Source: Sphaeroforma sirkka (Eukaryota; Opisthokonta; Ichthyosporea; Ichthyophonida). From it: 51,256 nucleotides of DNA. A program made the position numbers and the translations under genes. This document shows, one piece after another, positions 42,223 through 51,256 of this stretch (positions are counted from its first letter, which is position 1; each line of letters begins with the position of its first letter). Location: contig LUCW03001575.1 in the NCBI GenBank assembly GCA_001586965.3, forward strand, positions 172,501-223,756, in the 5' to 3' direction. The notes beneath the pieces are model-generated. The model was not told the origin of the DNA. It ran no database searches and saw only the letters and a list, made by a program, of their open reading frames with translations.

Positions 42223-45200
42223 ATGTGTATGTGTTTGTATGTGTGTGTGTGTGTGTGTGTGTGTTGGCGTGTACGTTTGTGTGTGCGTGTGTGTGTGAAT
42301 GTGCGTGTGTGTGTGAATGTGCGTGTGCGTGTGCGTGTGCGTGTGCGTGGGTGAGTGGGTGTCTTTGTGTGTGTGAATGTATGTGTGTATGTATGTGTGT
42401 GTGTGTGTGTGCATGGATGTATGGATGTAAATAAGCATGTATATATGTATGCATGTATGTATGTATTTTATAATTATTGTTATTATTATTATCATTGTTA
42501 TATATATATATATATATACAATCATTATTTTATTGTTGTCATATATATATATATATTATATTGTTATATTATTATATTATTATTATATTATATCATATTA
42601 AGAACATTACATTATATTATATTATATTGTATACTTCCATACAATTGTTACACGCGCATGTTGTAAACAGAGCATTGCTAGTACCATCCAGGAGACCCAC
42701 CAATAACACACGCGGCAAATGATGAAGTCTTTACGTGTACATTACACATACACATACCAACGTACTTTGCTTTTCTACACATATATTTGACGAAAATTAT
42801 CTCATCTAGAGCCTTATCAATCATCAATCATCCATATTCATATTAATCGGTCGCTTACTATACCCATATAAATCATAAATCATCGTACAACTTTGCAACC
42901 GCTACTATAGAACAGAGCGTTGCTGGGGCCATTCGAATATGTACCTGCGGCAGTTCACAAAACTTATACGAAATATCACATGAAAGAACAACTTTCCATC
43001 CTCACAAACTATCAGCTTTATACACTGCCGACACTACCGGCAATCTGTAAAGTATGTCCGCACATACCATATTCAATCTTACCCGCATGTATATATATGC
43101 ATATACTTCGTTTCACAGTAGTCACTGTATTCCAAACCATCCACATGCTTTGTTCTCTCCTCTTCTCAGGCGCAATAACTGAGCAAAGTGTCGCGGGAGC
43201 CATTAGCACCTCCACCCATGGTACTGGCGGCAGTTTGGGATCATTGGCTACCGCCGTGCGTGGGATCAAGTTTGTGAGTGCGAACGGGACACTGGTTAGC
43301 GCTTTTATTGATAGCAATCCTGAGTTGTTCCATGCTGTGGTTGTTGGGCTTGGTACGTGGTATCCTTGTGCAACGGACGCTTTTATTATTTAGGATGACG
43401 ATATGCTGAGGTGTAGATTCTCACTGCAAGTTTACTGATAGACCAGTTTGAGAAGTGATTCATACTGTGATGGGGTAGTGTTAAGGTTTGAAGACGCGTT
43501 CACGTGTTATATCTACCGAACAATACGACTTTTCAATGAACATAAATATCCAAAGTTGTAGGGTTTTCAACTATGCGATCAGTTATGGAAGCGTGAAATA
43601 TACATATCACGATACACCGTTCTTTTAGAATAGTTGTTATGTCGTTGGGAACAAGTGTAGTCGCTGAAAGTCTGGCACATCGCATATCTTATATGTATGT
43701 TCCTGACCAATTGCTAACTTATACGTATTTTACAATCTGCCGCTCAAGTACTCGCACCTCGCCTCCACTCCAACCCGCAGGTGCCATCGGTGTGGTCGTG
43801 GAAGTGACCATGAAAGTCCAGCCTGCGTACAAACTGTACCGCTCACAGACAAAGTGGGACCTCGACGAGCTTATACACGAGTTACCTGTGCTAATGCAGC
43901 GATACGAGCGGTTGCAGTGGTATTGGACGCCCTATGTATCGGGTGAGAACGCGGTGTTATTAACACGCGAGGCGACTGACAAAGCGATCGAACCTGCAGG
44001 CATGGGGTGCTGGAACGGCACCAAGTATGCTTTTTTTTTTGCGATTTAGTGTTATGTGAAAATACACGTAGGCGTGCATTGAGTATATTAAAGACTCGAT
44101 ACAGAGTGAAACATGTTTTGGGATTTGATTTCTATTCGTATGCGGCCTTATATGTCGTGGTGAGTGTTGATGCGAGCGTTCAGGAAATTATTTTTTTCGC
44201 AATATTGCGGTTGTCACATTTATAATGGAGGACGCCGTAACGGAGCTCGGTCGAATCACGTGCACTAATCAAGAATTAGCGGCATATTCGTCGGTGTACC
44301 CTTGCTGCACCTCCCACGGACTGGCAAAACTAACATACTTGACAAATTGGTTTGTTTTTATTCACATCCGCAAATGTTTAGTCTATCGCTCGTCTTTCAG
44401 CGTTGTATCCACTACAGAAGTGCTTTCACAGTTCTAAACAGCTGATGGAATGTAGAGTCGCGATGATTACGTTCGAGAATTGAGTTACTCTCGAAATCAT
44501 GTTTAGTATACATTGTGAATACTACAGAACAAACATACACCTACTTCAGAGCAAACTCTTACCAACTTCAGAACAAACATACACCTACTTCATCTCGGCG
44601 GTTTAAACACATCCTATCCCATCTGCTGATTGTAGCTATGATACACACGGATGTAGACATACACATTGGAATACCCGCAATCAGTATCTATGAATTGCCA
44701 GTTTCTATCTTTGTGTTCAAAAGACCCTTACACCCAGATGTGTGAACATCCATAACAATGATCTCTGGAGTGGTCGTTATGGCCTTTTTGGATAAGTTCA
44801 GCACTTGCGACAGAAACACTAAATATCAACCCTTATCCTGCCAATTTGACTAAGCCGTCGGAATGCGTACTACAATCACCTGTTAACACAGAGTCGTGAC
44901 ACCGACGTGTGTGGATATCTCCAATAGAGTTCTCTCCCGAGATGGTCGTGCAGGCACCCTCTTCACCGAGATGGAACAGTTCATCCCCATTGCACACTGT
45001 ATGGACGTTCTCAACGAATTCCGTGCTTTCCAGAAAAAGCCAGAGGTAGGTATCGCCGGCTACATACTCCAGTGTCACAGAAACCTGCACGGCCCAAACG
45101 CAATTTGTGCAAGAAAAACATTCGGTTTCGAGTTATCATCATCTGGTCACATGCACTTGGTGGCTGTTGTGCTTGCCTTCATGATACTTATTGTGTGTGT

Positions 45201-45923
45201 CCTAGCCTGTCCAAGCATTGTAGCATTGGCGGTTTGTTGGCTGATGCTCTATACAGACGCTGCCGATTGCACCATTCACATCGCGATTACATCGCATGGC
45301 AGCCTATGATAAACACGTAATCTCACCTGATAGGTGGTCGCAGCGTACAATCCCAAGGACAAACTCTTCACGGGCGTCCGATATGTAGCTGCCGACAAAC
45401 ATTGGATGTCCATGATGTACGAGAGAGACATCTGTGTAATCTCATTCATCGCCTGGGGGAACACGCACGAGTCCGGTGACTCGAATGTGTTCAAGTTTTT
45501 TGCACAAGAGCTCGAGCGAATCAGCCACAGGTAAATGTTTGAACCCATAGCATATGGCTTCTGGTTGAAGTACATTTCCCAGTATTGGACGGGCAAGCCA
45601 AGTACGACATTCGACTGCTATTTTCTGTTCTGTATATTCGTTGTTGGAGATTCTGATAATTTATCTTTGATCAACGAATGTATATTGGCAGTACGGCCTG
45701 ACAGTTTTTTTTTGCCGAATTTTATACTGAAGCTCCTCACATCAACAATATCTATATGCATGGCAGATATGGGGGCAGGCCGCATTGGGGTAAGATGAAC
45801 TGGGGTACCACATCATATTTCCGCACAGTGTATCCGAGGTTGGACGACTTCGTGCAATTACAGAGGTCGATGGACCCCAATGGCATCTTCATGAACCAAT
45901 ATCTGCAGGAACGTCTGCACTGA
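39604..45923 (+). CDS. FAD-dependent aldonolactone oxidase, L-gulonolactone / D-arabinonolactone oxidase type, 9 exons
   Basis: Oxidises an aldono-1,4-lactone to ascorbate or a related product (family knowledge). Exons: 39604-40038, 41788-41869, 43170-43352, 43781-44024, 44072-44159, 44231-44375, 44894-45045, 45334-45530, 45767-45923, giving about 560 aa, longer than the roughly 440 of animal GULO. An N-terminal signal peptide (MVGVLVWGLYLSAACAVTVC) is followed by the FAD-binding domain: KVVGAGHSFSPI with His105 in the covalent-flavin position, GLAMENLGAITEQSVAGAIS, and STHGTG. The substrate domain contains QWYWTPY, RVKHVLGFDFYSYAALYVV and, near residue 515, the diagnostic GRPHWGK. It ends MDPNGIFMNQYL, as usual for this family. 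The junction 44375/44894 is uncertain; 44391/44892 would also keep frame. Substrate (gulono- or arabinono-lactone) cannot be told from sequence. Confidence 0.85.
40200..40565. repeat. (CA)n and (TA)n/(TG)n microsatellites in GULO-type intron 1
   Basis: CA-rich sequence at about 40214-40268, and TA/TG runs at about 40461-40562. The rest of intron 1 (40039-41787) shows no gene; its short open frames are not coding in appearance. Confidence 0.9.
42176..42620. repeat. (TA)n, (TG)n and att-rich microsatellites in GULO-type intron 2
   Basis: TA at 42176-42206 runs into a long TG/TGCG tract to about 42412, then att and TA repeats to about 42620. The His/Thr and Cys/Val open frames are repeat by-products. 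Confidence 0.95.
42665..42958 (+). pseudogene. Two decayed copies of GULO-type exon 3 in the preceding intron
   Basis: Exon 3 (from 43170) begins GAITEQSVAGAISTSTHGTG. The copy at 42910-42958 follows an acceptor-like ctatag and reads EQSVAGAIRICTCGSS, keeping eight residues exactly. A more diverged copy at 42665-42718 reads KQSIASTIQETHQ followed by a stop. Both lie upstream of the real exon, 245 bp apart, and the nearer one is less diverged. Confidence 0.8.
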
Positions 45924-48900
45924 GTTTAGAAGACAAGTGGGAACAGTTACTGCTGAAACTAGGTAACATATGTGCTTAGGCGTTGACGTTGTTGTTTTTC
46001 TCACTCTCTGAGCATGATGACTTGTGCTCGTTCCAAGCGGTCCAGTACAGAGGAGGGTAATTTTGATAGTCCTTTAACATTTCACGGGTATTTTTTCCTT
46101 CAGAGCTTTGATCGCTCTACACCAAACTTGCTTTGATCGCTCTATACCAAATTTGCACTACAAACTGCCTGAGCAGTGAGAGGTCATCGTTACTATCACA
46201 TCATCGAAAATATATGAAGCCGAACTTATATTTTACTGCGCGAGTCGTCGCCTAAGGGTTTGGTTAGTCACAAATGACCCGGATGCCAGTTATCTTCCTA
46301 GCACACATTCCAGTTTAAAGCTGTCCTCTGATTAAATAGAAAAGACAGTTATCATAAATATAGCTGAGAAGTCTGTTCGTCGGCTTAAGCACCGCGTTGA
46401 GTGTCACCTTTGCTGGTGCGCAGCCATGTGCGGTTGCTGTACCATATTGCCTCAGGAACACAGGCTGGAGTTATGTTCATCCCGTGCACGTTGCATTGTA
46501 ACTGGTGCAAAGCATTCGGGGATGGTCGGAGATCATGGCATATTTGGAAAAATACGAGGAACAAATACAACGATTCTTGTATATGGCAGCTGATTGCTGG
46601 ATCATGAAAATTAAAATCGTTCAAGTCGCGCAAGGCTTATCGCTGCAATCATGTTGATGACTAAACTCTTGAAACTGAAGACATACAATATATTCACATA
46701 TCCAAGTGGAATTGGTAAAAACTGCTCAGTTAGGGCTTCGCAGAACCTTCGCTTTGGAAGGTTTTTGAAACTTCAGCCTATGGCTTGCCCAGGGATTTCT
46801 TTCAATGAGAGCCCCACGCTCGCAGGGATATTAATGCTGGGATATTAATTTGGTGCTCATAAATAGGAGTCCCGTCTCCGAGTTATCCCGACTTTTAAGT
46901 TTGGGGTCGGTCGCATGTTGGGTCTTACTCTTTCGGCTTTTTGCCTTTTACTCCTTCGGCTTTTCGGTCAGTGCCTCGTCCACTCGTCTGTCGTCATTTC
47001 GGCTGTTCATCAGCTGGTCTCAATGGCGGCGTCCACTCAAATCGTCAGATTGTCTGACGTCGTGGTCTTGCTAGAACATATTTTTTTATCGGGCCTCCAG
47101 CAACTGGTCGAGGATAGCTCAGGGAAGTCAACCTGCAGTATTGATCTTTAAACCGGATTTTTTTTTTCACGACTTCGCAAACAACTGCCAAAATCGAACC
47201 CCGGGCTTATAGATTACAATTCAACGCTCTAACCAACTGAGCTACCTTTTAGATACATGCCACTTATGTTTACAATTTTTTTAGAAATTACATGAATCGT
47301 ATTTTACAGTACAACAAATCGTATGTAAACTTAATAGAAATCATAGGTACTATGTATTCAGCATCCGTGGGTGATACAAACGTGTGTTAACCTCTTTCAA
47401 TCAATCATCATCTTAAACACTCACAGTCATATCTACCTGTAATATCTGTGTTCAGTCCAAGTTTATTTAGTTCAGTATGTTTATACACTATCCATTATAG
47501 AATCTATATGTACAGGGTCACATACATGCTTTATTTAACTACACGTTAAGGCATCACTCGTCAGCGTACATGTGTACATAGTAAATATGGCCAGATATAT
47601 GCATGTATATGTACTGTACGTTTTTAAACAAGCTAGAATTGCAGCTGCATGAACCCACTGCCAATTGCAGCCATGTGCCAATTGTATGTGCACTCCGGCA
47701 GATGAACAGTTGCGCAATTTGTATCACGCACGAATCCAAGTGAATGCGAAATTCATGGCGCAGCAGGACTTGGTATCTTTGCTATCATTGAGGAATGCTA
47801 TTTAGCTGATATCACAGGCAGAGTTTTGATGTGCACACCTTAAAGTGAGTGCGAATATATGGTGGGCGTCTTTTTAATATCAGTAGAATCTATCTACATG
47901 GCCAAATTGTTGCATTTAATAGTGTTTTCAAAATAACCCGTTTATTTAAAATACACTAGACCACAGCCCTCTGAATGTACTTGTTTTAGATGGAAGACCA
48001 CCACGAACTGAATGATCACTGCTGTATATGTGTGCAGGTGGTGAGTGGTGGGTACCAGCAGGAAATGAGATATTTGCATCCACTCAGTATTTGTAACAAG
48101 ATAAATGTAGATAGTAGTTCACGTAATGCACATACCTTTGAGACCTAATGCTTTTTCGGCCATCCTGACTGGATACGTCATATACTGAAACTTTGACCTG
48201 CAACGCGCATATACACTAAATCCAAACACTGTCTATCAATGCCATGCGAATGATATAAGCTAAAAATTCGAGGTAATTGCCCACGACCAAATATACCTTT
48301 CACTCGAGTGAGACGTTCAGGCACGCGTGTATGGAGCATCATTACACTTCACACAGTACATGTTACAATTCAGGTGGCTTGCACTGTGTCAATGTCACAG
48401 AAATGGCATATCAGAGAGTAGAATCGAGGAAATAGATACTACACTCTCTCGCGCACTGACAGCACAGATGATATAATAATCCTGAGTTTCAAATAATCAA
48501 AAGCTCGTGTCAAAGGGTGGCAATATTGTATACGTGGTCTCAAAGAAATAGTTTGTTTTTTTTAGTATGAATCTAGTGAGGTCTACATATTCTGTGTGAC
48601 TTCTAATTATTCAGTTTGAGATGTACGCCAATGTAGTGCGTACAAGTAAAGCAGAAACAACATAAAATTCGGTAAGACACTAACTTCTGAGAGAGTATTT
48701 AATCTTACTCATGCGTTAATCCTGTACCCACCATAACTATAGTAGCAGATTGTTGTCGCGCTTACTGATGGATCAGACCCGCACCAACAAGCACAGGTTT
48801 GTGCGCACTTCGAAGTTAACCAGCGAAGAAAAACGATGTAGACCCCGTTGAGGCCTTGCCCTCATTAGCAACCTCGCGCATCCACACGCCACAGAACGAA

Positions 48901-48947
48901 CTTATTCATTCAGGGTTCAACGATAAACACACACAGGACTATATTCT
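45924..48947. other. Intergenic region between the GULO-type gene and the WD40 gene
   Basis: Contains a duplication of about 29 bp (ctttgatcgctctacaccaa / ctttgatcgctctataccaa) near 46105-46150. A GC-richer block at about 46730-47250 ends in a tRNA-like element (listed separately). Several short open frames exist on both strands, none with recognisable motifs or splice context. The stretch 47260-48940 shows nothing I can annotate. Confidence 0.6.
47175..47252 (-). pseudogene. Degenerate tRNA-like element (tRNA pseudogene or SINE head)
   Basis: On the minus strand ggtagctcagttggttagag is a perfect D-arm and A box. It is followed at tRNA spacing by ggttcgatttt, a damaged B box (the expected ggttcgaatcc has changed). 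The anticodon loop ttgtaat would give GTA (Tyr), but the anticodon, T and acceptor stems do not pair well. A run of A (47159-47168 as T on plus) follows after about 20 bp. This suits a tRNA pseudogene or tRNA-derived SINE rather than a working tRNA. Confidence 0.6.
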
Positions 48948-51256
48948 TTATAGCCCAGAAGCGGTGGCCGCGTCTACCGCTGTGAAGCTGCGCATGTGTA
49001 CGGCATTTCTTTCCCCACAGGAGATGATCTTATTTTCGTCGAATTGCATTTTGTAGACTTTGGCATCTCGGAATTCGTTGAATTTGAACAGCTCCGTGCC
49101 CGTGCGCCAGTCCCAGGCAATGATTGTCTGCAATGAAATCAATGGTAAAATGCTTATAATCAGAAAACTCGCTGAGCATGCCTAATGACCTATACATTAC
49201 TAGGACAATATATCTTTGTGAAATCACTTGTTTGGTATGGCAAATGGTCTGTAGCACAATCCAAGGAATGTCCTGTCAATGAGAACACCGGCTGAGTATT
49301 CATAGTCCAGCCATTATTCGCATGAGAACTTAATTACTGACAAATCTTCAGGCCAGGTATCAAAAGCCAAAAGTAAAAACAACGTACAAATGCCAGCCCA
49401 TTACATAAAACGTACCGTATCATAGGACCCGGTGAGAAGAATACGATCGTTAAATGTCAGACAGCGAACTAGATGTGTATGACCGCGAAGAGTGTTGAGG
49501 AGCTTCCCGCTTCTATAGTCCCACACCTTGGCGGTGAAATCGGACGACCCTGTCACAACATAGTTTCCTCGTAGATAGACGCAAGCAATGCCTGTAGATT
49601 GGTACGTGTCAGGATTACTCAAGGTAGACGCAAGCAATTGTTTTAGTTAAATATGTGCAAGTTTAGATAGACCTGCAAGTAGCTGTTGCCCTCGAATGCG
49701 CGTTAGTCTGCTGATAGTTATTAGAGGCATTATGCAGGTGGTCACCATAGGATGCGGTCTACTACTGTTGCTGAGGGTGTGATAGCATGTATGTGTGTCT
49801 GCATATGTGTGTCAGCCAAAACGTTGGTGTCCTAAGGCATTCCTTTCCATTGAATTGAAAATAAAAATCAAAGGTGCCTGCCTACAAATTGCTAGATTGT
49901 CTTCAGTAAGGGCAGAAGTCGATTGTGTGCTGCCGTCACCAAAAGTTCGGTCTGCTAGCTTTAACCTTCGATAGATACAAGCAACGACTGCAGCCAGTTG
50001 TTCTTGAATGCTGCGTGGCAATATCAAAACAGGTTGACACGTCCAATGCCTGAAGGCGATGCTCTGTGTGCTAAATGTTATCTCCACTGCGGGTAGACAA
50101 GGGATGACTGTTCATTGTGCGCAGACGGAGGCTAGGATAACCGCCATGTCGGGTGCGTACACGTGCAATAGATACACACCTCGCTGATGACCCACTAAAT
50201 GCCGCAACTCTTCGCCCGTTTTGAGATCCCACACAATGGCACCATGGTCACCAGACACCGAAACGATCACTTCGTCATTGGCCTGGATCATGTTCACCGC
50301 CGCCTACAACACAATACAAAGAGTACACACGGCAGGACAGGGGAGGGAGGGATGTGATGAGAAGTCGAGATGTGGGCAGTACTAGCACACGAGTCAAACT
50401 TGCCACCAATACATAAACTAGAAAACGCCGACAACAGCCACAAGCGAGCTCGGAGGTTGAGTTGAAGAACAACTTTTTGGAGAAGGGAGATTAGCATTGT
50501 AATTTACAGTGATCACCAAGAGCGACTTGCCAATGGCAGGACAGTTCTGGATCTCTACTAGATAATAATGGATAACCAACAAACTGCGAAATGGGGCAGT
50601 CCTCAAACAAATGCAATAAACCTTTACGCCCATCTGAGAGTTATGCTTGCAGGCTAGCAAGTTTCTACGTACTTTATGAGACGTGAGTGTTCTGAAGCAG
50701 TGGTAACCAGGGTCCCCACAGCCGCATCTGCGCAACACATTCGCACAACATGCTCTCCACATCTTGATGGTCTTGTCTCGCGAACAGCTCAGAATCAATT
50801 GGTCTACTTCTCTCACCAGCACACACAATACAGGCAGGGTGTGTCCCTGTTGCGTTGAAGAGGTAAAGTGAAGAACAATTAGTCTTCATCTCTGATAGAC
50901 GCACAAAGTACGTGCGATATGTGGTCTTCGTGAGTATAGGAGACTATGTGGACTAGTCAATTGTCTATTCCTCACACCCACACCAGTACGCACATTCTAG
51001 CCAGAATGTGGCTCTTATGTGAGAACGAGAAATACAGTACATACTTTGAGCCTTCCGAGAGGATGTTGTTTCCTGAACAATGGCTCGTTCACAATTCCCT
51101 CAGGTTTAGATGAGCGATAATTGCACAAAAACATTTTAAATTTCACTGTGTCAGCTACTCGGATATATATATTACAGATAACATCACAAAGTAGCAGCCG
51201 ATTCATGTACGATTTTGTAGAGAGTGGAAAGAGCTGAGGATGATAAGCTGGGATCG
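48948..51256 (-). CDS. WD40-repeat protein, 5' end possibly beyond the window
   Basis: Exons in transcript order: 51256 or 51206 to 51045, 50846-50673, 50303-50180, 49591-49416, 49127-48948; phases agree. From an ATG at 51206 the protein would have 271 aa, but the frame is open to the window edge, so it may be longer. WD units visible: GHTLPVLC...CSRDKTIKMW, then a Cys-rich insertion (RACCANVLRRCGCG), SGDHGAIVWDLKTGEEL, GSSDFTAKVWDYRSGKLL, and GHTHLVRCLTFNDRILLTGS continuing into TIIAWDWRTGTEL, with a weak last blade. Such repeats form a propeller that binds partners. The spacing and RSGKLLNTLRGH style recall F-box/WD40 ubiquitin-ligase receptors, but no F-box lies in the window. The intron 50179-49592 holds two partial copies of the next exon. 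Confidence 0.85.
49624..49993 (-). pseudogene. Two partial copies of the WD40 exon start in the preceding intron
   Basis: The real exon (from 49591) begins cag|gcattgcttgcgtctatct. A copy at 49648-49624 has attgcttgcgtctacct. A second at 49993-49969 has ctgcag followed by tcgttgcttgtatctatcg and stays open as VVACIYRR, compared with GIACVYLR in the real exon. The second copy keeps the acceptor CAG. Confidence 0.65.

Noticed and set aside
42164-42525. His/Thr-rich and Cys/Val-rich open frames
   Set aside because: They are translations of (TG)n/(CA)n microsatellite sequence in an intron of the GULO-type gene.
46850-47151. Open frames of 74 and 78 codons
   Set aside because: They overlap the GC-richer block linked to the tRNA-like element and show no protein features.
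47175-47252. Functional tRNA-Tyr gene
   Set aside because: A box and anticodon-like loop are present, but the anticodon, T and acceptor stems do not pair and the B box is damaged.

Overview
This window reads as nuclear DNA from an intron-rich, AT-rich eukaryote. Genes are split into short exons (41 to 435 nt) with GT/AG borders and introns from about 40 bp to several kb. There are many microsatellites and minisatellites and no operon-like packing. The gene set (mitochondrial SUGCT-type CoA-transferase, TRAF-type zinc-finger protein, XBP1-like bZIP factor, gulonolactone-oxidase-type enzyme, WD40 protein) suits a unicellular relative of animals such as an ichthyosporean. That placement is inference only; no ribosomal RNA or other phylogenetic marker is present.

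Layout. (1) 499-9259, minus: complete 10-exon SUGCT-like class III CoA-transferase, 452 aa. (2) 9557-15555, plus: 9-exon TRAF-type zinc-finger and coiled-coil protein, divergent from gene 1 across a 297-bp interval with three CRE-like sites and an AP-1-like site. (3) 17976-24913, minus: 14-exon secreted protein of unknown family, 430 aa. (4) 27969-28799, plus: intronless bZIP factor resembling XBP1. (5) about 30451-38847, minus: multi-exon coiled-coil protein, some junctions unresolved. (6) 39604-45923, plus: 9-exon FAD-dependent aldonolactone oxidase (GULO/ALO type) with a signal peptide. (7) 48948-51256, minus: WD40 protein, 5' end possibly beyond the window. The space between holds minisatellites, (TA)n tracts and a degenerate tRNA-like element. 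Exons were joined by hand from splice motifs, reading phase and family resemblance; no transcript evidence was available.

Most unusual signal: beside real exons, the introns contain diverged partial copies ('echoes') of those exons, several still carrying an acceptor and a readable frame. I see this in genes 1, 2, 5, 6 and 7, and possibly 3. It suggests introns here grow by repeated local duplication of exon edges, leaving a series of decaying pseudo-exons. A fresh, exact 76-bp copy spans a splice acceptor in gene 1.

The genes do not form one pathway. SUGCT acts in mitochondrial glutarate metabolism, the GULO-type enzyme in ascorbate-type synthesis, the bZIP possibly in ER-stress transcription, and the TRAF-type and WD40 proteins are likely adaptors.
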